DNA of 64,000 bases from assembly GCF_000829455.1 (NCBI RefSeq), contig NZ_JXAK01000033.1, positions 1 to 64,000 of the forward strand, in the 5' to 3' direction. The DNA is from Gordoniibacillus kamchatkensis (GTDB lineage Bacteria > Bacillota > Bacilli > Paenibacillales > NBRC-103111). Below, piece by piece: positions 16,956 through 25,202 of the stretch (its first letter is position 1; the number at the start of each line of letters is the position of its first letter). A model generated the notes under the pieces. The model did no database searches. It saw only the letters and a program-made list of their open reading frames with translations, and was not told the DNA's origin. The position numbers and the translations under genes were made by a program.

Positions 16956-19346
16956 TCAACTCGAAATTCCCGGAGCCGAAACGGACCTGAGCAGCGCCCG
17001 GAGTTCTTCCGCCGGAACAGGCTTGCCGATCAAATATCCTTGAATCTGGTCGCAACGGTAAGACTCCAGAATCCGAAGCTGCTCCGGCAGCTCCACGCCT
17101 TCCGCAACGACGGTGAGCTGAAGCTGATGCGCCATATCGATCAGCGCCGACACGATGACTTGATTGCGGGCGTTATCCGCGAGATGGTCGATCAGCGTTT
17201 TGTCGATTTTCATGCATTGAATCGGCAGCTGGAACAAGTACTTCATCGAAGAGTAGCCCGCTCCGAAATCGTCGATGGATATAAGAAATCCGAAGTCCCG
17301 CAGCTGCGCGAAAATGTCGACCACTTCGTCGAACTTGGCGATCATGAAGCTTTCCGTCACTTCCAGCTCGAAATGCCGGGGATCGGCTCCCTCCTCGGCA
17401 AATATGGTCCGGATTCGCCGGGCGAAATTCGGCTGCAGCAGCTGAACGCCCGATATATTGATGGCGACGATCAGAGACATGTCCGCAAATTCGTTTTGCC
17501 AAGCGGCGAATTGCCGGCAGACCGAGCGAATGACCCATTCGCCGATGTCGTGAATGATGCCCGAAGACTCGGCGACGGGAATGAACTCGTATGGCGGTAC
17601 GTTGCCAAGCTGCGGGCTGTTCCACCTCAAGAGCGCCTCCACCCCTACCGTTTTGCCTTGCGCCAAATCCCGCTTGGGCTGATAGTGAACGGTGAGCTCG
17701 TTACGGACAATCGCGCTTTGCAAAAATTGCTCCATGCGCAATCGTCTTGCCCGTATCGCTTCCATGGAATCCGCATACCAGCGGTAATGATTTTTGCCGG
17801 TTTCTTTCACCTCGAGCATGGCTACATCCGAATGGTGCAGCAAGCTTTCCGAATCGGTTCCGTGCTCCGGATACAAGCTTATGCCGATGCTGGCCGATAC
17901 CGAGGCGCGGTGGCCGTGAAGATCGAACGGGGCCTCGAACGCGCGCTGGATGGCTTGCGCAAGTTGCTCGATCTGACTGGAATCGCGGACGCTGCGGGTA
18001 ATGATGCAAAATTCGTCGCCCGCCAGACGGCATACAAAATCCTCGTCACTCAAGCACTGCCGCAATCTTTCGGCAACCTCGACGAGCAGCAGGTCGCCCG
18101 CATGGTGGCCCATCGTATCGTTGATAAACTTAAAGCGGTCCAAATCGACAAAAAGCAGGGCGAATCGGACTCGATCCCGCGAGCTGTGCATGATCGTTTT
18201 CTCAAGCTGGGCGTAGAACGCTTTCCGGTTGCTGAGGCCTGTTAACGGATCGTGATACGCCTGATAATGGATTTCGGATTGGGCGTGCTCGAGCGACGAC
18301 ATCATGTGGTTGAACGATTTTTCCAGCTTCGTGATCTCATCTTTGCCCGATTCCGGAATTCGGATGGAAAAATCTTGCTTCTCCTCGATCGCATTCATGC
18401 CGCTTATCGTTCTGTTCAATCTGGCAAATAGCGTGCGCTGCAGAACGAAGCTGACGATGAAGAAAAAGACGAATCCGGAAAGCGCGAAATAGAGCAAGTA
18501 AAACATAATGCCGTTATTGGCTTCTTTCACGAGTGCCCGCGGCTTCGAGTACTCCAGAAGGAGGGCAGGCTTGCTATCGATATCCGTAAGCAGGCAGAAG
18601 CTCCTGACGGTCGTTTTGTCGGATACGGTCCAAAACGGCAGGGAACGGTTGCCGGGACCGCCTATCATAACCGCATCGGGCGGAGGGGAGAAGGACGGTT
18701 CTACGATGGAGATCGAAAACGGCATGTCCGTTTTTTCGGAAATGTACTTGATGTAGTTTGAATCCAGGTAACGGACAAAAACCAAGGTGCCGTGAACGGG
18801 ACCTTCGTTGTTGCTCGTTAAAACCGGATAAGAAGCGGCAATCATCGGCTTGTTGTCGACGATCAAAAGCCCTTGTTTGCGGGATGACTCGACCGGATGC
18901 TCGAGGAAAGACGGATGCTCTTTCAGCAGAGCTTCGACCAATGTGCCGGGGTGGGGGAGAGCGCGCTTCTCGGCATAATCGTAAGCTTTGCCGAAGTAAA
19001 GCCGCTTCTCGTTATTAAACAGAAGCGTCGCGTTCAGACGGGAAGAGACGAATAACGAATCGGTATAATTGTCGGTGAGATACGGATCGTTCTCGGCGGG
19101 AATAGCCGGCCGGGCGACAAAGTTGTACGTATCGTCCCAGCCCGCGTAATTGATCGTGATAGCCCCGAGATTCGTATATTCGTCAAAAAAAGCGAGCAGG
19201 CTTTGTTTCATGTTTTCCCGAACGCTGGAAAGCTCCAGCCGTTCGTAATTGTCTAGCAGCATGCTTTTTGAAATGACATAAAGCAGCGTAAGCAGGCCAA
19301 GAGTGGTGATCCCGATGTAGATCATAATTTTGCGATGAAGCGACAT
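16956..19346 (-). CDS. CHASE4-HAMP-GGDEF-EAL cyclic di-GMP turnover protein
   Basis: About 796 residues. TM1 is near residues 7-27, then an extracellular CHASE4-like sensor (ITINYAGWDDTYNFV) to about 280, TM2 (MFYLLYFALSGFVFFFIVSFVL), a HAMP, a GGDEF domain (FVDLDRFKFINDTMGHHAGD; signature LAGDEF instead of GGDEF) and an EAL domain. The EAL catalytic residues all appear present: EALLRW, NISGVQL, EVTES, DDFGAGYSS, CMKIDK, AEGVE, QGYLIG. It is therefore probably an active phosphodiesterase, with doubtful or weak cyclase activity. ATG 19346 follows GGAGG at 10 nt. No RxxD inhibitory site is seen before AGDEF. Confidence 0.92.
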   Translation of the reverse strand: MSLHRKIMIYIGITTLGLLTLLYVISKSMLLDNYERLELSSVRENMKQSLLAFFDEYTNLGAITINYAGWDDTYNFVARPAIPAENDPYLTDNYTDSLFVSSRLNATLLFNNEKRLYFGKAYDYAEKRALPHPGTLVEALLKEHPSFLEHPVESSRKQGLLIVDNKPMIAASYPVLTSNNEGPVHGTLVFVRYLDSNYIKYISEKTDMPFSISIVEPSFSPPPDAVMIGGPGNRSLPFWTVSDKTTVRSFCLLTDIDSKPALLLEYSKPRALVKEANNGIMFYLLYFALSGFVFFFIVSFVLQRTLFARLNRTISGMNAIEEKQDFSIRIPESGKDEITKLEKSFNHMMSSLEHAQSEIHYQAYHDPLTGLSNRKAFYAQLEKTIMHSSRDRVRFALLFVDLDRFKFINDTMGHHAGDLLLVEVAERLRQCLSDEDFVCRLAGDEFCIITRSVRDSSQIEQLAQAIQRAFEAPFDLHGHRASVSASIGISLYPEHGTDSESLLHHSDVAMLEVKETGKNHYRWYADSMEAIRARRLRMEQFLQSAIVRNELTVHYQPKRDLAQGKTVGVEALLRWNSPQLGNVPPYEFIPVAESSGIIHDIGEWVIRSVCRQFAAWQNEFADMSLIVAINISGVQLLQPNFARRIRTIFAEEGADPRHFELEVTESFMIAKFDEVVDIFAQLRDFGFLISIDDFGAGYSSMKYLFQLPIQCMKIDKTLIDHLADNARNQVIVSALIDMAHQLQLTVVAEGVELPEQLRILESYRCDQIQGYLIGKPVPAEELRALLRSVSAPGISS

Positions 19347-19509
19347 GGCGGATCGGCCTCCGATAATCCCTTCAGATGTAAAGCAACTCACAGCCGTTTG
19401 CCGTTGCAGTATGCATAATTATTTCGATTATAATCGACATCAATTGACAATACAACAACATGCGCATTGCAGTAACGGCTTGCCGGCGCAGCGGCCGTAG
19501 CAATGAGAA

Positions 19510-19535
19510 ACGCCGGCCTGTCGCCAGGCCGGCGT
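19510..19535 (-). terminator. Hairpin downstream of the GNAT gene
   Basis: Perfect stem ACGCCGGCCTG / CAGGCCGGCGT with a TCGC loop, just past the stop of the minus-strand GNAT gene. The following T run is short, so termination may be weak. Confidence 0.6.
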
Positions 19536-19547
19536 CTTCGGGGGCAA

Positions 19548-20246
19548 TCATTCGTCCGCTGCAGGCGGGCAAACGCCGCAGTCGGCAAAAGGGTTCCTCC
19601 ATTCCGTAAGCACTGCATAGAAGCAAGAATCCCGGTCTCCGCGCAAATAATTGGGCAGCACCTTCAGCGGCGTCCGTCCGGCTTTCATCAGGAAAGTAAG
19701 CACAGGGTCGGTAATCTGACCATGTATGACCTGCCGCACATAATCGTCCGGGCTCAGCTTGTCCGCGTAGAGATGATAGCCCGGCATGCGGCCGCCTCCC
19801 ACCACCCGGGGGATGCCTAGCGCCACAGCCAGCTCATACATCGATTGAATCAGCCAATACCCGATCTTCAGCCGCCGGTATGCCGGGCGGACGCAAATAT
19901 CGACGATATACAGCGTGTTTCCGTCCGCCTTATGGTTCCGGATATAGCCGTTGTCCGTTATGCTATGCCACGTATGCTCCGGGTTGCCGGGGCCGAGATC
20001 GATCCGGAAGCCGGTCATTGAGCCTGCCGTTTCGCCGTCTACCTCCGCGATGAGCGCTCCTTCCGGGAACATGGCGATCTGGCTTCGCAGCTGGTCTTTG
20101 CGCCACCACTGCTTCTCCGAGGTCGGCGGGGGAAAGCTTTCCCGCTGGATGCGGATCAAATCGTCGAAATCCGCTTCCTCGTAACGGCGAATGACAGTAG
20201 GAACCGGCCGCGCTCCGCTGAACGTAAACAATTGCTTGCGATACAC
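19548..20246 (-). CDS. GNAT N-acetyltransferase paired with a carbon-nitrogen hydrolase
   Basis: 232 residues. The GNAT core is visible in LIRIQRESFPPP near the N-terminus, ALIAEVDGETAGSMTGFRID, and YIVDICVRPAYRRLKIGYWLIQSM (acetyl-CoA-binding R/Q-x-x-G-like loop). It also has a long C-terminal region ending in a Cys-containing tail. GTG 20246 follows GGAGGTGGGACA. It lies 13 nt after the hydrolase gene. In other bacteria the two activities occur fused as a bifunctional GNAT / carbon-nitrogen hydrolase protein, so they are likely to act on the same compound; the substrate is unknown. Confidence 0.82.
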   Translation of the reverse strand: MYRKQLFTFSGARPVPTVIRRYEEADFDDLIRIQRESFPPPTSEKQWWRKDQLRSQIAMFPEGALIAEVDGETAGSMTGFRIDLGPGNPEHTWHSITDNGYIRNHKADGNTLYIVDICVRPAYRRLKIGYWLIQSMYELAVALGIPRVVGGGRMPGYHLYADKLSPDDYVRQVIHGQITDPVLTFLMKAGRTPLKVLPNYLRGDRDSCFYAVLTEWRNPFADCGVCPPAADE

Positions 20247-20259
20247 TGTCCCACCTCCG

Positions 20260-21118
20260 TTAACTCCAATCCGGGTACAGGTCGGTCCGGCGGTCGCGCC
20301 ACGTCGTTACCGAGCCCCTCTCCCTGATCTCGTGCAGCAGCTGCAGATCAAGTTCGGCGGTTACGACCATCTCTTGATTGATTTCACCTTCAGCCACAAT
20401 GCCGCCAGGCGGAAAAGGGACGTCGTTCGGCGCGATGACCGCGGCTTGCCCGAAGCTTTGCCGCATGCCGCCTACCGTCGGCAGAGAGCCGACCGTTCCC
20501 GAAGTGACGACGTACACTTGATTTTCCACAGCCCTGGAGTGGCACGAATACTTGACGCGGTACAGCCCGTGGCGGTCGTCCGTACACGACGGGCAAAACA
20601 GGATATCGGCGCCCCGCGCTCTGGCGATGCGGGCGATTTCCGGAAATTCGATGTCGTAGCAGACGAGCAGCGCCACGGTGGCTTTGTCCGTTCGGAACAC
20701 CTGCAGCCCTTCTCCGGCGCTAATATTCCACTCTTTGCGCTCGGCCGGGGTGATGTGCAGCTTTTTTTTGCTTGCCGAAACGGCCGTCCGGGTAAAACAA
20801 ATAGCAGGTGTTGTAGAGGTGGCCGTTCTCCCGGACGATATGGGTGCCGCCGACAATATGCATGCGGTATTCCTGCGCGATTCCCTGGAAGAGCAGCTCG
20901 TACTCTGCGGTATAGCGCGGCACGTCCTCAATGGACACCCGACCCGCCCGATCTCCCTGGATCGTCAGCAATTGAGTCGTAAACAGCTCCGGAAACAGCA
21001 GGAAATCCGCCCTGTATTCTTTCGCGACCTTCGTATAATGCTCGACCTGATCCGCGAATTCGGTAAAATTACGCACAGCATGAAGGTGATACTGCACGGT
21101 GGATACTCGAAGTTTCAT
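20260..21118 (-). pseudogene. Carbon-nitrogen hydrolase (nitrilase superfamily, frameshifted in a poly-A tract)
   Basis: About 285 residues. The superfamily triad is retained: Glu44 in LLFPELF, Lys in KLHITPAERKEW, and Cys in ALLVCYDIEFPE. The N-terminal half ends in GRFGKQKK; the rest continues one frame later from KLHITP. The break is an eight-base A run (T8 at about 20762-20769 on the plus strand) where seven would keep the frame, which is typical of a homopolymer error. ATG 21118 follows GGGAGGA. Upstream partner of the GNAT gene, presumably one operon. Confidence 0.85.
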
Positions 21119-21649
21119 AGGTTCCTCCCGCATAAACGAACGGCAGCCGCTCCGAACGTAGAGCATAGCGCTCTTTCTCATCATATGTAAGCATTTGCGA
21201 GCGGTGTCTTCCCATCCGCAAAAATAGGCCTCGAAGCGCAGCCGCTTGCGCATGCCGCCGCAGGGGCCCGCATATGGGTAAAGCAGGAACGCAGCGCAGG
21301 AATCGCATGATCCGCGTTGAAATATTACTTCATGCGGTGCTGAACGTTTAGCACGTGAAGCAAACGTAACGTTTCAGGCTGCCCGGGAAAGGCGGAGCGG
21401 AGAATGGGAATGTAGGCCTATGAGCGTAGCGTGCGCCTTTGAAATCGCGTTCCCGCCTTCTCTAATTTCGAGGGAACACGATTGTGGGCGAAGCCGGAGA
21501 CCCACGTTCTTAGGTCCGCAGCGCAGCCATACTTTCTCGGGAAGCCCGAACATTTTCCGGTTGAACGCCAAGGCGGTAAGCCGGAGGTACGACACCAGGC
21601 ATGCGAAGCCAATGTAACACCGCAAGCTAAACTCTAAGGAGGGTGGAAT
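21119..21649. other. 531-bp stretch without a recognisable gene
   Basis: No frame here has a ribosome-binding site or plausible protein sequence. Imperfect inverted repeats occur (for example GAGAATGGGAA near 21401 against TTCCCGCCTTCTC near 21450). The last 10 nt supply the AAGGAGGG ribosome-binding site of the next gene. It may hold promoters for both divergent units, or a decayed sequence. Confidence 0.4.
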
Positions 21650-22630
21650 ATGGAAGCGGAATCAAGCTCAAGATGGATTGCGGCTCTGCCGTTCGTGGTC
21701 GTATTTTTCATAGTGACCGGCATGGCCGGCGGCTATATGGATGTATGGTGGCATTTGAAAGGGCTCGTGGAGACGTTTGCGACAATCCCTCATCTGATCA
21801 TTTACGCTTCCGTCTTTCTGGGAGGGATGGCGACGCTGCTCGTGGTCGCAAGAGAGCTGGTCAAGATCGGCGCATTCGCGCCGGCCCGCATCCCGCATGC
21901 GGCAGGCCTGGCGCTTGCGGGGACCGGCTCGCTGCTGGAGCTTATAGCGGGAATTACCGATAACCTGTATCACAATCTGGTGGGGTTCGACGTGACGCTG
22001 TGGAGCCCTCCTCATTTACTCGTCATCTACGGGGGCGTCGTCAACGCGCTTGGAGTGGCGGAGCTGTTCCGGCAATCGCCGAACCGCCGGATAGCGCGAA
22101 TCGGGGCCATTGCGGCGTACGGCATTGCGGTGAGCTTTTTTCAGTTCGGAATGACCGAGTACGACGTCGATACCGGATGGGCGATCGGCGCGCGCTGGAG
22201 CCGCTATTCCGGTTACTACGCCATCTTGATCATGCCCGTCCTCGTCTTTGTCGTTAAGGAAGGTTTACTTCGGTTCGGCAAGCCGATCGGTACCTGGGCG
22301 ACGCTTGTACCGTTCGTTTTTAAGCTTATTGTATACGGTGTGTGGTCGCTGACGACGGTTCACATGCTGTTCCCATTTCTGCTCGTTCTGGCAGGCATTC
22401 TGTTCGATCTGGTCTATGCACTTTTGCGTGCAAAACCGGTCTATGCGGAGTATGGGGGCGTACTGGCGATGGCTATCGGGCTGACAGTAGCCGCAGCGCT
22501 GCAGGACCCGCTCGGAATGAGCCGGGAGCACGTCGTTTTGTCGCTGCTCGGTTCTTGGCTGGCAGGAGCGGCCGTTTTGCGGATCAGACGGGGGACCCGG
22601 GGACGGAAGGAGGAGGCAGGACATGCGTAA
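21650..22630 (+). CDS. Polytopic membrane protein with duplicated D-x3-H...P-H motif
   Basis: 326 residues with about ten predicted membrane helices; not a family I can name. Two segments match each other: D31-VWW-H35 ... IP-H48-LIIY and D104-NLY-H108 ... PP-H122-LLVIY, with nearly identical spacing. They look like an internal duplication carrying Asp/His pairs at membrane edges that could bind a metal or heme. ATG 21650 follows AAGGAGGG. Its last 8 nt overlap the next gene. Function unknown; a metal-related or redox membrane role is inference only. Confidence 0.7.
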   Translation: MEAESSSRWIAALPFVVVFFIVTGMAGGYMDVWWHLKGLVETFATIPHLIIYASVFLGGMATLLVVARELVKIGAFAPARIPHAAGLALAGTGSLLELIAGITDNLYHNLVGFDVTLWSPPHLLVIYGGVVNALGVAELFRQSPNRRIARIGAIAAYGIAVSFFQFGMTEYDVDTGWAIGARWSRYSGYYAILIMPVLVFVVKEGLLRFGKPIGTWATLVPFVFKLIVYGVWSLTTVHMLFPFLLVLAGILFDLVYALLRAKPVYAEYGGVLAMAIGLTVAAALQDPLGMSREHVVLSLLGSWLAGAAVLRIRRGTRGRKEEAGHA

Positions 22631-22838
22631 AATCGGATTTTGGCTCGCCTTGCTCCTCGTGCAGCTCCCTGAGGCGGCTTGGGCTCACGAAGGGGAGGGG
22701 GCCGCCAGACGGGCGCCGGATCTTCACCCGCTGTTCGTGCTCGCGGAGTTCGCCGTCGTGCTTTGGGCAGGTCTGCGCATCGCCGGCTGGCTAAGCCGAA
22801 TCGGGCGGCCCCGGAATGAGGAACGCAGACGTTCGTGA
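22623..22838 (+). CDS. Small exported/membrane protein with N-terminal His after signal cleavage
   Basis: 71 residues. A signal peptide ends at LPEAAWA, leaving a mature N-terminus HEGEG. It is followed by a hydrophobic helix (LFVLAEFAVVLWAGLRIAGWL) and a basic tail. ATG 22623 overlaps the preceding stop (ATGCGTAA), so the two are translationally coupled. A mature N-terminal His is common in exported copper-binding proteins, but that comparison is suggestive only. Confidence 0.6.
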   Translation: MRKIGFWLALLLVQLPEAAWAHEGEGAARRAPDLHPLFVLAEFAVVLWAGLRIAGWLSRIGRPRNEERRRS

Positions 22839-22867
22839 CGATATTCGCCGGTTTCGCGCAAGGAAAA

Positions 22868-22903
22868 AAAGGGGCTCCTCCATTCGCCTATGGGGAGCCC
22901 CTA
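22868..22903 (+). terminator. Terminator after the two-gene membrane module
   Basis: AGGGGCTCC pairs with GGGAGCCCCT around a short loop, preceded by an A run. It lies 30 nt past the stop. The T tract on the plus strand is poor. Confidence 0.55.
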
Positions 22904-22904
22904 A

Positions 22905-23332
22905 ATTATGTACTGCGCAATCCTGAGGAGGGAAGGCGCCGAAAACCGCACTCGATGGTGTAAGGAAGAGCAGTCGGTGATGGATTTATTATAGCGGTTC
23001 TTAGGACCAGCTCATAGAGGTTAGGGTTAGGGAAGTTCAGGGTTCCCAGCCATTCATATCCATACATAAAATCTTCATATCATTCCCCTATTGTATGGAA
23101 AATGATGCTATGGTAGAATAGATTTGCAATCAAAATTCGAAAAAAAAAACATAAATCGATGGTCAACATGGTACATTTGTCGTATATTGGCGGGCTTTGA
23201 AGTCGGCATATTGGTTCAATATCTAGCTTGTTGTAGGGGGTGGCCATCTTTTTTGGGGTGAATCCCGTTCGACAAATGTCGATTTATGACAAATGAGCGC
23301 AGTACAAAAATTTGAAACAGTGAGGCGATACC
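22905..23332 (+). promoter_or_regulatory. Leader of the third chemoreceptor with repeated GACAAATG boxes
   Basis: No gene in this 428-bp stretch. Three copies of GACAAATG occur: CATTTGTC at 23174-23181 (inverted), the perfect palindrome CGACAAATGTCG at 23270-23281, and GACAAATG at 23288-23295. They could be operators for the chemoreceptor starting at 23333. Confidence 0.35.
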
Positions 23333-24902
23333 GTGAAAATTTCGACATTGCTAAAGATCGTCGCAATCGCTTTCAGCATCTTGTCCGTCCTGCTCATTGT
23401 GTCCGTTCTGCTGCTCCGCGCCAATTACGAATCGTTCAAAACTGCCGTAAACCGCCAGGCCGAATTTAAACAGCTTGGCATCGATTTGGCGGACTCCTCG
23501 GACTATTTGACCAACGAAGCCCGCCAATACGTGCAATTCGGCGATAAAGTCCATTACGACAATTACTGGAAAGAAGTCAACGAGACGAAGACGCGGGACC
23601 GCGTGGTCGCGCGGTTGAAAGAGCTGCACGCGCCGCAGGACGAGCTGGATTTGATTACGCAGGCGAAGAATAGTTCCGACACCCTCGTCAAGACGGAAGA
23701 TGCCGCCATGAAAGCGGTGGCGCAAGGGGACTTCGACGCGGCGCGCAAGCTGATGTTCGACAGCCAGTACGATACCAACAAAAAAATCATCATGGCCCCG
23801 ATCAAGCAATTCCAGGATAAGATGAATACGCGTGCGCAAAATGAAACGCTGTCGGCGGAAAACCGGATGTATTTTATTTGTTACGCCGTTACTCGCCATC
23901 ATTGCGGTCGTTGCCGTCAGCATGCTGATCTCGGTGTTCCTGCTGTTCCGCAAAATTCGCCCGCTGCATCTCGTCGTACATAAATTGCAGGAGCTCTCCG
24001 GCAACAAAGGGGACTTGACGGCGCGCTTGCCCGATTTCGGCCAGGACGAAATCGGCCAGCTGGCCCGTTCCTTTAATACGATGCTGGACAATTACCAGGT
24101 GTTCATCCGCAACATTTTCCAATCCGCCCATCAGCTCGCTGCGGCCTCGCATCAAATATCGGCTTCCATCGAAGAAATTTCCGGCTCCAGCCAGAGTCAG
24201 GCTCAAGCGTCACAAACGATCAACGAGCTGTTCAGGGAGCTTTCACACGGTGTCGATTCCGTCGCCAAAAACGCCGAATCCGCAGCCGATCTTTCCGAAC
24301 AAACGGCCCGCCGCGCCTCCGAGGGCAATACGATCATCGCCAAATCGCTGGACGGGATGAACCGTTTGAACCAGCAAGTATCCGTCCTTGTCGAACACTC
24401 CGGCAAAATCGGGCAAATTATCGAAGTGATCGACGAAATTGCCGACCAAACGAATCTGCTTGCGCTTAATGCCGCCATCGAGGCAGCCCGCGCGGGCGAG
24501 CAAGGCCGCGGCTTCGCCGTCGTAGCCGACGAAGTGAGGAAGCTGGCCGAAAGAAGCAGCGATGCCACCAAAGAAATTACCCACATCATTAAGGCGATGC
24601 AGGTTAATATGGAGCAAAGCGCGCAGGCCGCCAAAGAAACGGCGGAAAATTCCACGCTGAGCGGCGAAGCGTTCAAAGCGATTTTGGACATGGTCAACGG
24701 AGTAGCGCTCAAAGTGTCGGAAATTGCTGCAGCCACGGAACAGCAGGCCGCACAATCGAGCGAAATATTGAACTCGGTCGAGACGATCGCCGCTGGCAGC
24801 GAAGAGTCAGCCGCAGCATCGCAAGAGTCGGCGGCTTCCGCAATGACGCTAGCGAGCTTGGCGGAGCAATTGAATCAATCTGTTGCCGCGTTCAAAATAT
24901 AA
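23333..24902 (+). pseudogene. Methyl-accepting chemotaxis protein, 4HB type (frameshifted)
   Basis: About 520 residues. TM1 is at about 9-29, followed by a helical sensor (DYLTNEARQYVQFGDKVHYD) similar in style to the receptor at 15.3 kb. Then TM2 ([23 protein letters not shown]), a HAMP, and a signalling tip [19 protein letters not shown]. The frame changes at about 23865-23870, between [10 protein letters not shown] and ILFVTPLL; one extra base fits. GTG 23333 follows GTGAGGCG. Sequence beyond the break is intact to the C-terminal NQSVAAFKI. Confidence 0.88.
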
Positions 24903-24934
24903 GGCGCGCGGCGGTAACTTAATAGGAACAGTAG

Positions 24935-24966
24935 GGGCGTCCGGCTACCGGGCGCCTTTCTTTTTT
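24935..24966 (+). terminator. Terminator of the third chemoreceptor
   Basis: GGCGTCCGG pairs with CCGGGCGCC around a CTA loop and is followed by TTTCTTTTTT. The 200 bp after it hold the promoter of the S-layer-homology gene and nothing else I recognise. Confidence 0.8.
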
Positions 24967-25158
24967 ACCGTTAAAGAATGTTTAAGTTCTGTGAATATCG
25001 ATATGCGAACAGAAGAACATTCTTTACGGCATGAAAAGCTTCCTCGCTTACGAAGCGGGTTTTGCTGCGCAAAACTTGTAGGTCGCTCATCATCGATAAG
25101 GCTTCGAAAGAGCTTTTCTTATGGATGAGCCTGCATTTGCGAAACGATATATAAATTC

Positions 25159-25167
25159 TGATATAAT
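25159..25167 (+). promoter_or_regulatory. Extended minus-10 promoter of the S-layer-homology gene
   Basis: TGATATAAT: a perfect TATAAT (25162-25167) with the TG extension and an AT-rich upstream region. It lies 35 nt before the start codon, and AGGAGG follows at about 25189. Confidence 0.55.
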
Positions 25168-25202
25168 AGACATAGATTTGGGAAAATAGGAGGAATGCAG
25201 CG

